From Bradyrhizobium liaoningense (GTDB lineage: Bacteria; Pseudomonadota; Alphaproteobacteria; Rhizobiales; Xanthobacteraceae), in assembly GCF_018130955.1 (NCBI RefSeq), contig NZ_JAFCJM010000049.1:1-49029 (forward strand): a stretch of 49,029 bases of DNA, given 5' to 3'. Position 1 is the stretch's first letter; each line of letters begins with the position of its first letter. Below the pieces are notes generated by a model. The model was not told the DNA's origin. It saw only the letters and a list, made by a program, of their open reading frames with translations, and made no database searches. Of the stretch, positions 1-10,860 are shown piece after piece. The translations under genes and the position numbers were made by a program.

Positions 1-62
1 TACAGAAGCAAGTACCCGGCGAGAGGATGACGCAAAAAGGGATTGACTAACCAAGGCCCGTT

Positions 63-156
63 ACAGAAGCCCGGATGGAGCGCAGCGAAATCCGGGAACA
101 GTCTTTCCGTCGCGCAAAGAAAAACCCGGATTTCGCTGCGCTCCATCCGGGCTACG
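63..156. repeat. palindromic intergenic element, CCCGGAT family
   Basis: Two perfectly complementary 27-base arms at 70-96 and 125-151, starting CCCGGATGGAGCGCAGCG and CCCGGATTTCGCTGCGCT, are separated by 28 bases. The element lies just beyond the 3' end of ispG. The RNA would form a long hairpin in either direction. It resembles the dispersed palindromes common in Bradyrhizobium genomes; that comparison is from memory. The remaining bases from 1 to 62 show no gene. Confidence 0.85.
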
Positions 157-176
157 TTTCTGAGTGTTTAGCGCTA

Positions 177-187
177 GCGGAGTAAAA

Positions 188-196
<9 letters not shown>
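177..196 (-). terminator. hairpin spanning the ispG stop codon
   Basis: GCGGAGTA (177-184) and TACTCCGC (189-196) form a perfect 8-bp stem with a 4-base loop that includes part of the ispG TAG (188-190). There is no U-tract after it, so intrinsic termination is doubtful. It could instead stabilise the transcript end. Confidence 0.3.
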
Positions 197-1465
<1,269 letters not shown>

Positions 1466-1477
1466 GGCGTCCAAATA

Positions 1478-2428
1478 TCAGGTTTTGGTGACGTTCAGCA
1501 ATGCATCGCCGGGCGCCTGTACCACGGGACTGGGGCGGTTAACCAGAAAAAGTCCAGCAATTACAAGGAGGGCCGCGGCACCGAACGCCAAGCTTAGATT
1601 GTCATGCATGATGAAATAACTACCCACCACGCCAAACAAAGGCGTGATGAAGGTAAAAGCCGACAATTTGCTGGCAGAGTAAGTCTTTACCAGCGCGAAC
1701 CAAAGCGTGAACGTGGTCCCGACCACCCAGACGGCCTGAAACACCATCAGGGTCAGGGACAGCGAGCTGGGCTTGTGGGTGATGGTCTCGCCGAACAAAT
1801 AGGCCGCCAGGCCCAGGATCGGGATCGACATCGCCACCTGATAGCCCAACGCCTTCTCCGGCGCGGCGAAGCGCAGCCGGGTCGATTTGGCGACGAGCGT
1901 GGTCGCGGCCCAGAGCGCCGCGCCGCCGACGATCATGAGATCGCCGAGCAGCACCTTCGAATCGACGTCCGCCTGCGGCACACCGATCGCCAGCGCCACG
2001 CCGGCAAAGCTCACGGCGAGCCCCAGCCATTGCGTCCCGCTGAGCCGCTCGCCGAGCACCTGATAGGAACCGAGCGCGACGAAGAACGGCGCGGTGTAGA
2101 GAAACACCACCGCGCGGGACGCCAAGGTTAAGCGGATGCCCTGATAGATAAGCACGAACTCGATGCCGAACATCAATCCGGCGAAGACGCCTGGCTTCCA
2201 CGTGCCGTCGCGCTCGAAGAATTTTACGCCGCGCAAGGTGCCGACGATGAACAGCACGGGCAGCGCGCCCATCGAGCGGATCGTCGCCTGCAGCATCGGC
2301 GGGACATCAGGCAGAACCAGCTTCACCGCGATCTGGTTAAAGCCCCAGGTCAGGCACAGCATGAGCATCAGGGCTATGGCGCCGGCACTGAGGGGGCGCC
2401 CGGCGGACGGACTTGTTGGTTCTGACAT
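1478..2428 (-). CDS. DMT/EamA-family inner-membrane permease
   Basis: A 316-residue integral membrane protein of the drug/metabolite transporter superfamily. It has about ten hydrophobic segments arranged as two EamA halves. The first begins near residue 18 (LMLCLTWGFNQIAVK). The second begins near residue 155 and contains GGAALWAATTLVAKSTR. Members export amino acids, metabolites or drugs; the substrate cannot be read from sequence. GGGAAG lies just before the ATG. The gene starts 33 bp after zur and ends 12 bp before ispG, with all three in the same direction, which suggests one transcript. Zinc-linked expression is an inference from that position only. Confidence 0.87.
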   Translation of the reverse strand: MSEPTSPSAGRPLSAGAIALMLMLCLTWGFNQIAVKLVLPDVPPMLQATIRSMGALPVLFIVGTLRGVKFFERDGTWKPGVFAGLMFGIEFVLIYQGIRLTLASRAVVFLYTAPFFVALGSYQVLGERLSGTQWLGLAVSFAGVALAIGVPQADVDSKVLLGDLMIVGGAALWAATTLVAKSTRLRFAAPEKALGYQVAMSIPILGLAAYLFGETITHKPSSLSLTLMVFQAVWVVGTTFTLWFALVKTYSASKLSAFTFITPLFGVVGSYFIMHDNLSLAFGAAALLVIAGLFLVNRPSPVVQAPGDALLNVTKT

Positions 2429-2461
2429 TTCTTCCCGGGACCGGCTTCTGGCCGTGTTGTT

Positions 2462-2953
2462 CTATGAATTTGTCTGACAGTGGGTGCAGATGCCTGTGAT
2501 CTCGACCACGGACAATCGTGGCGCAAAGCCGGAGCTGCGTGCCGCCTGGTTCAGGCCCTGCGCGAATGGGCCGGCCGGAACCTCGCCGACGAGGCCGCAG
2601 CGCTCGCAGATCAGGAACGCCACCGCCGAGGTCGCGTCATGGTCATGGGCGCAGGCGAGATAGGCGTTGCGGCTTTCGATGCGGTGGACGAGGCCGTTGG
2701 CCATCAAAAAATCGAGCGCGCGGTAGACCGTGATCGGCGCCGGCCGCGGCATCGACTTGGCGAGCTCGTCGATCACCTCATAGGCCCCGAGCGGGCGGTG
2801 GCTGGAGAGCAGCGCCTGCAGCACCTGGCGGCGGATCGGCGTGAACTTTTGCGAGCGCTGCTCGCAAACCGTTTCGGCATGCGTCAGCGCGTCCGCAGTG
2901 CAGCGGCCGTGATCGTGATCGGGCGCAGGAAATGCCGGCTTTGTAAGGCTCAT
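2462..2953 (-). CDS. zur: Fur-family transcriptional repressor, Zur type
   Basis: A 163-residue Fur-superfamily regulator. The N-terminal winged helix (about residues 35-95) includes KFTPIRRQVLQALL and PITVYRALDFLMANGLVHRI. The C-terminal dimerisation domain has two CxxC pairs, Cys116/Cys119 (ICERCG) and Cys156/Cys159 (ICTHCQ), which form the structural zinc site. The histidine-rich start HDHGRC, the CAHDHD segment and the general sequence favour Zur over Fur, Irr or PerR. I chose the ATG at 2951-2953 because upstream codons give a non-family extension. No obvious Zur box was found in the 157 bp shared with marR. The gene heads the leftward DMT permease-ispG set. Confidence 0.85.
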   Translation of the reverse strand: MSLTKPAFPAPDHDHGRCTADALTHAETVCEQRSQKFTPIRRQVLQALLSSHRPLGAYEVIDELAKSMPRPAPITVYRALDFLMANGLVHRIESRNAYLACAHDHDATSAVAFLICERCGLVGEVPAGPFAQGLNQAARSSGFAPRLSVVEITGICTHCQTNS

Positions 2954-3066
2954 CGCTGATAGCTTGTAGCATTTCGGCCCGGGAACCCAAAGCGCGCCCC
3001 GCAACCGGCTGCCAGCCATGCGTTAGCGGCGGAGCAGCGTCCCGTTAACCCGGCATGCGGGAGATC

Positions 3067-3083
3067 ATAAGCTTACTTATAAT
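3067..3083 (+). promoter_or_regulatory. candidate marR-emrAB promoter and operator
   Basis: A consensus-perfect TATAAT at 3078-3083 is immediately preceded and overlapped by the inverted repeat ATAAG-CTTA-CTTAT (3067-3080). A wider pair ATAAGCT (3067-3073) and AGCTTAT (3090-3096) also exists. No convincing -35 is seen. A palindrome over the -10 upstream of a marR gene is the usual layout for MarR autorepression. Binding by this protein is inferred. Confidence 0.55.
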
Positions 3084-3110
3084 ATCTCGAGCTTATTGGA
3101 GACCAAGCAT

Positions 3111-3593
3111 ATGAGCCGCGGTTCCGTCGACCAGAACTTCCTGTTCACGCTGGGCGAGGTGTTCCGGCTGATCCGGGTCTATGCCGACAAGGAGGCGTCC
3201 CGCTTCGGCATCACCCGCGCGCAATGGGCCGTGCTGGCCAAGGTCGAGCGCAGCGAAGGCATGAAGCAGTCCGAGCTCGCCGAGCTCCTGGAGATGCAGC
3301 CGATCACGCTGACGCGGCTGATCGACAAGCTCTGCGACAATGACTGGATCGAGCGCCGCAGCGACGCCAGCGACCGCCGCGTCAACCGCCTTTATCTGAA
3401 GAAGGCCGGACGGGCCCTGCTCGGCAAGATGAGCGGCCTGCGCTCCGAGCTCACCGCCAACGCGCTCGACGGCATCAACCCGGCCGATGCGCACCGCCTT
3501 CTCACCCAACTCGAAACGATCAAGGAAAACGTGCGCACCGCGATCCAGACATCAGGCGCGGAGCAAGTGCGTAAGGAGCCACGCTATGGCTGA
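3111..3593 (+). CDS. MarR-family transcriptional regulator
   Basis: A 160-residue winged-helix regulator. The core runs from about residue 28 (ITRAQWAVLAKVERSEG) through the recognition helix (LLEMQPITLTRLIDKLCDNDW) to the wing (IERRSDASDRRVNRLYL). These are the conserved MarR signatures, including the DxRxxR wing. I chose the ATG at 3111 with GGAG nine bases upstream over an in-frame TTG at 3096. The last 8 bases overlap emrA, so the three genes form an efflux operon in which this protein most likely represses its own promoter and is released by exported toxic compounds or phenolics. The effector is unknown. Confidence 0.92.
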   Translation: MSRGSVDQNFLFTLGEVFRLIRVYADKEASRFGITRAQWAVLAKVERSEGMKQSELAELLEMQPITLTRLIDKLCDNDWIERRSDASDRRVNRLYLKKAGRALLGKMSGLRSELTANALDGINPADAHRLLTQLETIKENVRTAIQTSGAEQVRKEPRYG

Positions 3594-4755
3594 TCAGGTC
3601 ATCAAATTCACGCCCGAGCAGAAGGGCGCGCCCAGCGGCAAGCCGACCAAGAAGCTCGCCGCCGAGCCGCGCCGCCGCCTGATGGCGGGCATTCGCCGCT
3701 ATCGCCGCTTCCTGCTGATGGTCGTGCTGCCGGCTGTGGCGGCAATCACGGGCATCACTTTCTATCTGAATGGCGGCCGCTATGTCGGCACCGATGACGC
3801 CTATGTCGGCGCCCAGAAGGTGCTGATCACGCCCGATATCTCCGGCAAGATCGACAAGGTCGTGGTGAAGGAGGGGCAGGTTGTCAGGGAAGGCGACGTG
3901 CTGTTCGAGATCGACCCGGTGCCGTTCCGCCTCGCGATGGACCAGGCCAAGGCGACGCTCGACCAGGCGCGCACGACCTATGACAACCTCATCGCCAACA
4001 TCAAGATCTACGGCCAGATGCTCGACCTGGCCCAGCAGGGCATGGACCTGAAGCAGCGCGACGTCGACCGCAAGCAGGCGCTGGTGAAGAACAATTTTGG
4101 CTCGCAGCTCGACCTCGACAACGCATCGACCGCCGTGGTCACCGCCGGCGCCCAGGCGCAATACGTCAAGCAGCAGCTCTCCAACGCAAAGACGCAACTG
4201 CTCGGCAATCCCGAGCTGCCGCTGGAGCAATTCCCGCCCTACGCACAAGCCAAGGCCAAGCTGGACGAGGCCCAGCGCAACCTCGACCATACCGTGCTGC
4301 GCGCACCGATGAGCGGCGTGGCAACGCAGGTCGAGCAGATCCAGCTCGGCCGCTTCATTTCCGCCGGCACGGCAGTGTTCTCGATCGTCGACATCGCCCA
4401 CCCCTGGGTCGATGCCAATCCGAAGGAAAGCGACCTCACCTATGTCACGGTCGGCCAGAGCGTAACGCTTGAGGTGGACGCGTTCCCGAACCACGTCTTC
4501 AAGGGCAAGATCGGCTCGCTGTCGCCGGGCACCGGCGCGCAGTTCGCGATCCTGCCGCCGCAGAACGCCACCGGCAATTTCGTCAAGGTGGTGCAGCGCG
4601 TGCCCGTGCGGATCTATTTCGACGAGAACGACAAGTACGTGAAGAAGCTGAAGGCCGGCATGAGCGTCTATGCCACCATCGACACCGGCCATCAGCGCAC
4701 GCTGTCGGGTCTCCTCGGCCTGTCGGCCACCGCGAACCAGGACAAGGACGACTGA
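3586..4755 (+). CDS. emrA: EmrA-type membrane-fusion (HlyD) subunit of multidrug efflux pump
   Basis: A 389-residue periplasmic adaptor. It has a basic cytoplasmic N-terminus, one membrane anchor (about 43-62, LLMVVLPAVAAITGITFYLN), a biotinyl/lipoyl-like half motif after YVGTDDAYVG, a long alpha-helical hairpin (about 125-220), the returning lipoyl segment LRAPMSGVATQV and a C-terminal beta barrel. This is the HlyD/EmrA architecture that links an MFS pump to an outer-membrane channel. The ATG at 3586 has AAGGAG eight bases upstream and overlaps the marR stop, indicating translational coupling. EmrB follows after 4 bp. No TolC-type gene is in the window, so the outer-membrane partner must lie elsewhere. 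Confidence 0.92.
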   Translation: MADQVIKFTPEQKGAPSGKPTKKLAAEPRRRLMAGIRRYRRFLLMVVLPAVAAITGITFYLNGGRYVGTDDAYVGAQKVLITPDISGKIDKVVVKEGQVVREGDVLFEIDPVPFRLAMDQAKATLDQARTTYDNLIANIKIYGQMLDLAQQGMDLKQRDVDRKQALVKNNFGSQLDLDNASTAVVTAGAQAQYVKQQLSNAKTQLLGNPELPLEQFPPYAQAKAKLDEAQRNLDHTVLRAPMSGVATQVEQIQLGRFISAGTAVFSIVDIAHPWVDANPKESDLTYVTVGQSVTLEVDAFPNHVFKGKIGSLSPGTGAQFAILPPQNATGNFVKVVQRVPVRIYFDENDKYVKKLKAGMSVYATIDTGHQRTLSGLLGLSATANQDKDD

Positions 4756-4759
4756 TCCG

Positions 4760-6313
4760 ATGTCCGGTCCTGCAAACCTGATGGTCCCCGGCCTGCGCCG
4801 GAACATGGTGACGATCTGCGCCATGACCGCGACCATCATGCAGGCGCTGGACACCACGATCGCCAACGTCGCCCTGCCCTACATGCAGGGCACGCTGTCG
4901 GCCTCGCAGGACCAGATCAACTGGGTGCTGACCTCCTACATCGTCGCCGCCGCCATCATGACCGCGCCCGTGGGCTGGGTCGCCAACCGGTTCGGCCGCA
5001 AGCGCATCTTCATCATCTGCTCGGCCGGTTTCACCTTCGCATCCGTGCTGTGCGGCCTCGCGCAGGACATCAACCAGATGGTGCTGTTCCGGCTGCTGCA
5101 GGGCGTGTTCGGCGCGGCGCTGGTGCCGCTGTCGCAATCGGTGATGCTCGACTATTACACGTTGCAGGAACGCGCCAAGGCGATGTCGATCTGGGGCATG
5201 GGCGTGATGATGGGTCCGATCATGGGCCCCTCGTTAGGGGCCTGGCTCACCGAGACCTATTCCTGGCACTGGGTGTTCTTCGTCAATCTGCCGTTCGGCG
5301 CGATCACGGTGATCGGGCTGATCATCTTCATGGACGAGACGAAGAAGGATCTGACCCTCAAATTCGACTGGTTCGGCTTCGCGGCGCTGGCGGTCGCGAT
5401 CGGCGCGCTGCAGCTCGCGCTCGACCGCGGCGAGCAACTGGGTTGGCTCGAATCGCCCGAAATCGTGACAGAGTTCATCGTCTCGGCGGTCGCCTTCTAC
5501 TACTTCTTCGCGCACTCCTTCACGACATCGCGGCCGTTCATCCGGTTCGAGCTGTTCAGGGATCGCAATTTCGTCACCGGGTGCATCTTCATGACCGTGA
5601 TGGGGCTGGTGCTGTTCTCGACCATGGCGCTCTCCTCGCCCTTCATGCAGAACGTGATCGGCTATCCCATTATCACCGCCGGCCTGCTGCTGGCGAGCCG
5701 CGGCGTCGGCACGTTCTTCGCCATGATGCTGGTCGGCCGCTTGATGCGCTTCATCGAAGCGCGCACCCTGATCATCTCGGGTCTCAGCCTGACGGCAGGA
5801 TCGCTGTTCTACATGACCTCGTGGACCGACCTCACGCAGGTGCCGGAGATCATCACCGTCAGCGTCATCCAGGGATTTGGCTTTGGCCTCGTGTTCGTGC
5901 CGCTATCGACCGTGTCGTTCCTGACGCTGCCGAACAATCTGCGCACCGATGGCACGGCAATGCTGACGCTCGTGCGCAACGTCGCGAGCTCGGTCGGCAT
6001 TTCCGTCGTCATCGCCGAGCTGACGCAGGGCACGCGAAAAACCTATGCGGTCCTGTCCGAGCACATCAACCCGTTCAACCACGCGCTCCAGATGCCTGAC
6101 GTGCGGGGCCTCATCAACCTCTCCACCGACACCGGCCGCGCCATGGCCGACAAGATCGTCGCCATGCAGGCGCAGATCATCGCGTTTGCGCACGACTACC
6201 AGCTCGTGATGCTGTTCGTGCTCTGCACCATCCCGCTCGCACTGATGATCGGCACGACCAAGGCCACCCTGCGCAAGCAGGCGGCCGGGCCGGAACATGC
6301 GGTGATGGAGTAG
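4760..6313 (+). CDS. emrB: EmrB-type DHA2 MFS multidrug exporter
   Basis: A 517-residue inner-membrane proton antiporter of the DHA2 (14-helix) MFS family. Diagnostic motifs are DTTIANVALPYMQG in helix 1, the loop motif ANRFGRKR after helix 2, RLLQGVFGAALVPLSQS, and GPIMGPSLGAWL in helix 5. It begins 4 bp after emrA and would form the tripartite EmrAB pump with it. The pump typically expels hydrophobic uncouplers, phenolics and plant compounds; the true substrate is not deducible. The gene ends at a convergent junction that holds a palindromic element. Confidence 0.93.
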   Translation: MSGPANLMVPGLRRNMVTICAMTATIMQALDTTIANVALPYMQGTLSASQDQINWVLTSYIVAAAIMTAPVGWVANRFGRKRIFIICSAGFTFASVLCGLAQDINQMVLFRLLQGVFGAALVPLSQSVMLDYYTLQERAKAMSIWGMGVMMGPIMGPSLGAWLTETYSWHWVFFVNLPFGAITVIGLIIFMDETKKDLTLKFDWFGFAALAVAIGALQLALDRGEQLGWLESPEIVTEFIVSAVAFYYFFAHSFTTSRPFIRFELFRDRNFVTGCIFMTVMGLVLFSTMALSSPFMQNVIGYPIITAGLLLASRGVGTFFAMMLVGRLMRFIEARTLIISGLSLTAGSLFYMTSWTDLTQVPEIITVSVIQGFGFGLVFVPLSTVSFLTLPNNLRTDGTAMLTLVRNVASSVGISVVIAELTQGTRKTYAVLSEHINPFNHALQMPDVRGLINLSTDTGRAMADKIVAMQAQIIAFAHDYQLVMLFVLCTIPLALMIGTTKATLRKQAAGPEHAVME

Positions 6314-6340
6314 CGCGAGAGCGGCGGCCTCATTCTCCGC

Positions 6341-6454
6341 TGTCATGCCCCGGCTTGACCGGGGCATCCAGTACGCCGCGGCTTCTCGGCTTAACCACTA
6401 CCGTCTCTGGAATACTCGATCGCCCGGTCAAGTGTTCAAGCCGGGCGATGACAG
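6341..6454. repeat. palindromic intergenic element, TGTCAT...ATGACA family, copy A
   Basis: A 114-bp element with ends TGTCATGCCCCGG and CCGGGCGATGACA fills the convergent junction of emrB and the chemoreceptor. Its core ATCCAGTACGCCGCGGCTT and TCTGGAATACT is shared with the element at 26979-27080, so the two belong to one family. Each arm carries its own smaller hairpin, for example CCCCGG-CTTGA-CCGGGG. Confidence 0.85.
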
Positions 6455-6502
6455 TTGAGCGCGCGGCGCCATCCTGCACGATCGCATGCATGAGCCACCA
6501 GC

Positions 6503-6526
6503 GGCCGTAACGACGGCCGCCGTTAC
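6503..6526 (-). terminator. alternative hairpins after the chemoreceptor gene
   Basis: GGCCGT-AACG-ACGGCC (6503-6518) and GTAACG...CGTTAC (6507-6526) are mutually exclusive small stems directly 3' of the chemoreceptor stop at 6534. There is no U-tract, so a role in termination is weakly supported. Confidence 0.25.
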
Positions 6527-6533
6527 ATCCGCC

Positions 6534-8222
6534 TTACGCCGCGACAGTCGATTCGCGCACGGTGCGGACCAGCACCGATTGAAGCGAGGACAGGTTGGTC
6601 GACACGCCCGAGATCGCCTGGCGCATCTCGCCGGCCCGCGCATTGACGGCGTCGGCATCGCGGCTGACATGGGCGATCTTGGTGGAGACTTCCTTGGCGG
6701 CGGAGGCGGATTCGGAGATCGAGCGCGCGATCTCGCGCGTCGCGGCATCCTGCTCCTCCATCGCGGCCGCGACCGAGGTAGCGACGCCGTCGATCTCGAC
6801 GATGTGGCCGCCCATCTCCTCCACCGCGTTGACGGCGGCCTGGGTCGAGGCCTGGATCTCCGCGATCAGCCGTGTGATCTCCTCGGTCGATTTGGCGGTC
6901 TGATCGGACAGCGACTTGACCTCGGCGGCGACAACCGCAAAGCCGCGACCGGCCTCGCCCGCCCGCGCCGCCTCGATCGTGGCGTTGAGCGCCAGGAGAT
7001 TGGTCTGCCCGGCGATGCCGCCGATCAGGTCGGAGACCTCGGCGATCTTCTTCACCGATCCCGACAGCGCCTGGATGGTGGAGCGCGCCTGCTCGCGGCC
7101 GGCGACGGCCGCCTTGGTGACGTGGCTGGTGCGCGACACCTGGGTGGCGATTTCGCGGATCGAGGCGGTCAACTGCTCCGCGGCGGCGGACACCGTCTGG
7201 GCGTTGGAGAGCGCCTGCTCGGAGGCGGCCGCGACTGACTGCGATTCCGTCGACAGCGCACGCGCGATGTCCGACAGGCCAGAGGCTGCCTGCTCGACAT
7301 GCTGCGTCGTCCGGGCCGCGGTCTCGACCGAGGCACCGGTTTCGCGCTCGACGGTCTCGGCCATGTCGAGCAGGGCCTTGCGCTTGGCGGCGCTCGCCTC
7401 CTGCTCGGCGCGCAACTGCTCGTCGCGAAGGCGGGCGTTGTCCTGCCCGCTATGCTTGAACACGGCGAGCGCGCTGGCCATCGAGCCGACCTCGTCACGC
7501 CGGTTGGCATAGGGCACTTCCGCACTGAGATCGCCGGTCGCGAGCTTTTGCATCGCCTCGGTCATGCGCGCGATCGGGCGGATGACGCCGAGCATGATGA
7601 AGGCAAGGCCACCGGCGATCAGCGCCAGCACGGCCGCCGACACGCCCCACACGACATAGGAGATCGTGGCGTCGCGGTCGGCGGCGAGCTTCTCCATGTC
7701 GGAATTCTGCTTGTTGGCGCGCTCCACGATCCAATCGATGACGGTGCGGTGCGCGGTATAGGCCTCCTTGAGCTGGGCATAGGCGCGCTCGGCCGCGGCC
7801 GCGTCCTTGCCCTTCAGCGCCGGCAGGAGCTGATCGGCGGCCTTGAAGAATTTTTGCACCTCGGCATCGGATTTTTGCACCAGCGCGGCCTTCAATTCGC
7901 TCGTCAGGCTGGAGCCGGTCCAGAAGGTCTTGCGGTCGTCATAGTCCTTGCGAAGCTGGACCAGGCGTTCGCTGTGAGCGGCCAGTTGATCCGGCTCCCG
8001 CATCGCCAGCGTCGCCTCGAGATAGGCCTCGATCACATAGGCCGGTGGCGGCAGGATGTCGGCGACGAGATCATTGCCGAGCTTGATGTCTGAATAGAGG
8101 GGGCCGCCGACCTTGAGCTCGCGCAACGCGTAGGCGCCGGTGGCAACGACGGCGGTGAAGCCGAGCACCAGCAAGAGGCCGAAGGCAATGATGGCTGAGG
8201 AAATCGACAGGCGCATTTTCAT
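6534..8222 (-). CDS. transmembrane methyl-accepting chemotaxis protein
   Basis: A 562-residue chemoreceptor. TM1 is at about 8-30 and TM2 at 187-212. Between them is a roughly 155-residue, mainly helical periplasmic sensor with no recognised ligand motif. HAMP follows (about 213-262, IRPIARMTEAMQKLATGDL), then a cytoplasmic signalling domain (about 310-555). The hairpin tip carries NLLALNATIEAARAGEAGRG, the CheA/CheW contact. No C-terminal CheR pentapeptide is present. I chose the ATG at 8222 because it places the hydrophobic helix right after the start; upstream codons add a non-family extension. No che genes are nearby, so it must use a distant pathway. Its ligand is unknown. Confidence 0.93.
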   Translation of the reverse strand: MKMRLSISSAIIAFGLLLVLGFTAVVATGAYALRELKVGGPLYSDIKLGNDLVADILPPPAYVIEAYLEATLAMREPDQLAAHSERLVQLRKDYDDRKTFWTGSSLTSELKAALVQKSDAEVQKFFKAADQLLPALKGKDAAAAERAYAQLKEAYTAHRTVIDWIVERANKQNSDMEKLAADRDATISYVVWGVSAAVLALIAGGLAFIMLGVIRPIARMTEAMQKLATGDLSAEVPYANRRDEVGSMASALAVFKHSGQDNARLRDEQLRAEQEASAAKRKALLDMAETVERETGASVETAARTTQHVEQAASGLSDIARALSTESQSVAAASEQALSNAQTVSAAAEQLTASIREIATQVSRTSHVTKAAVAGREQARSTIQALSGSVKKIAEVSDLIGGIAGQTNLLALNATIEAARAGEAGRGFAVVAAEVKSLSDQTAKSTEEITRLIAEIQASTQAAVNAVEEMGGHIVEIDGVATSVAAAMEEQDAATREIARSISESASAAKEVSTKIAHVSRDADAVNARAGEMRQAISGVSTNLSSLQSVLVRTVRESTVAA

Positions 8223-8387
8223 GGGCAATCCGACATTAGGAATCGCCAGAAGATACGGACTACTCGTCAACGGAAGCTGAAGAGTCGCATCCGAACCCGG
8301 AAAAGTTGTAGGCCGTAGAACCACGGAGCTGCCGCAGCCGTTGCGTTGCGTGCGCTCAGCAAGAGATGGGGGCAGTCCCGTGCCGCG

Positions 8388-9281
8388 CTACTTGATCGGC
8401 GGGCGCGGCAGCACCGCCTCGCCGGCCTCCAGCCGGTAGACATGATCGAGCGAGTACCAGGGCGCCGTCACGCCGGAATCGTCTGGATGCGGTGCATCAT
8501 GGCGCACAAAATTGCCGATCAACGCCTTGGTCACGCCGAACTGCACGTCGCTGTCGAGATGCGGGTCGTTGGGATCGTAGACCTGCGAGATCAGCACCTT
8601 GAATCCCGGCTTGAAGATCAGGGCATGCAGGTGCGCGGGCCGATAGGGGTGCCGGCCCTGCGCCTTCAGGAGACGGCCGACGACACCGTCGGTGGGAATG
8701 GGATAGCCGACCATCATCACCGAGCGGAAGGCGAAGCGGCCGTCCTGGTCGGTCGTGAACTTGCCGCGCAGGTTCATGTCGGCCTGATCGGGGTCCTGGT
8801 TCTCGTAGAAGCCGACCGGCGAGGCGTGCCAGACGTCGACCTCGGCGCCCGCGACGGGACGGCCCTGCTTGTCCACGACGCGGCCGCTGACGAACAGCGG
8901 CGCGCCCGGGGTCTCGGAGCGGACAATCGAGCCGCCATTCTCCACCCGCGGAGAGTTCATGCGCCAGAACGGGCCGAGCAGCGACTGGTCGGTCTCGGTG
9001 TTGCCCTGGTCGCCATTGTTGAGGAGGCAGACCAGCGGCGAGACGCCGAGCGAGCCCGCCATCAGCACCGCTTCATTGTGCGTGTCGGTCGTCAGCTTGC
9101 CGAGCTCGACCAGGATCGCGGCGGCCTCCCGGAATTCCGCCTCCGTCAGGCGGACGTCGCGGACGAAGCCGTGCAGATGCTTGACCAGCGAGACCATGAT
9201 CTGGCGCAGCCGCGGATCGGACGTCCGCTCCATCACCGCCAGCGCCGCCGCCGTCACGTCCTGCTCGCGCTCGATGATCAT
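8388..9281 (-). CDS. intradiol ring-cleavage dioxygenase (catechol/hydroxyquinol 1,2-dioxygenase type)
   Basis: A 297-residue cytosolic non-haem Fe(III) enzyme that opens catechol-type rings between the hydroxyls. An N-terminal helical dimerisation domain (about 1-100) precedes the beta-sandwich catalytic domain. The four iron ligands are visible: Tyr159 (VGFYEN), Tyr193 (VGYPIP), His217 and His219 (RPAHLHAL). Length and sequence fit the hydroxyquinol 1,2-dioxygenase branch better than protocatechuate 3,4-dioxygenase, but the ring substrate remains uncertain. The neighbouring pcaF on the same strand supports aromatic catabolism through beta-ketoadipate. A maleylacetate reductase or cis,cis-muconate cycloisomerase is not present here. 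A 165-bp spacer to the chemoreceptor holds no gene. Confidence 0.88.
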   Translation of the reverse strand: MIIEREQDVTAAALAVMERTSDPRLRQIMVSLVKHLHGFVRDVRLTEAEFREAAAILVELGKLTTDTHNEAVLMAGSLGVSPLVCLLNNGDQGNTETDQSLLGPFWRMNSPRVENGGSIVRSETPGAPLFVSGRVVDKQGRPVAGAEVDVWHASPVGFYENQDPDQADMNLRGKFTTDQDGRFAFRSVMMVGYPIPTDGVVGRLLKAQGRHPYRPAHLHALIFKPGFKVLISQVYDPNDPHLDSDVQFGVTKALIGNFVRHDAPHPDDSGVTAPWYSLDHVYRLEAGEAVLPRPPIK

Positions 9282-9301
9282 GCATTGATCCTCTCACCTT
9301 G

Positions 9302-9389
9302 CGTCATGGCCGGGCTTGTCCCGGCCATCCACGACCTGCTTCTCGCGGCACCAAGAACGTGGATGCCCGGGACAAGCCCGGGCATGACG
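9302..9389. repeat. palindromic intergenic element, CGTCATGGCC family
   Basis: An 88-bp element with ends CGTCATGGCCGGG and CCCGGGCATGACG lies between the dioxygenase start and the pcaF stop. Inner stems are GGCCGGG-CTTGT-CCCGGCC and GCCCGGG-ACAAG-CCCGGGC, with a central ATCCACG/CGTGGAT pair. Confidence 0.8.
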
Positions 9390-9435
9390 AGTCTGTGGCG
9401 CCCCGCCCCGGGATGACGGAACGCTGTGCGTTCTG

Positions 9436-10644
<1,209 letters not shown>

Positions 10645-10860
10645 CGGACTTTCTCCCTGAACGGCGCGGTTCGGCCAAATTTCTTCAATGTCGGCCGAGT
10701 TTTAGGAGGCCGCCCGCAGCCGGTCAATTGACGGTTTCGCGGGGCGCCGCATGGCTCGCGGCGCTGCCACGCATGCCGCCGTGCGGACAGCGTGGAAAAC
10801 CCCTTTTGCCGGGCCAAAGCGATAGGACCGATGGACGAAATTTTGTACGTTGCGCCGCCT

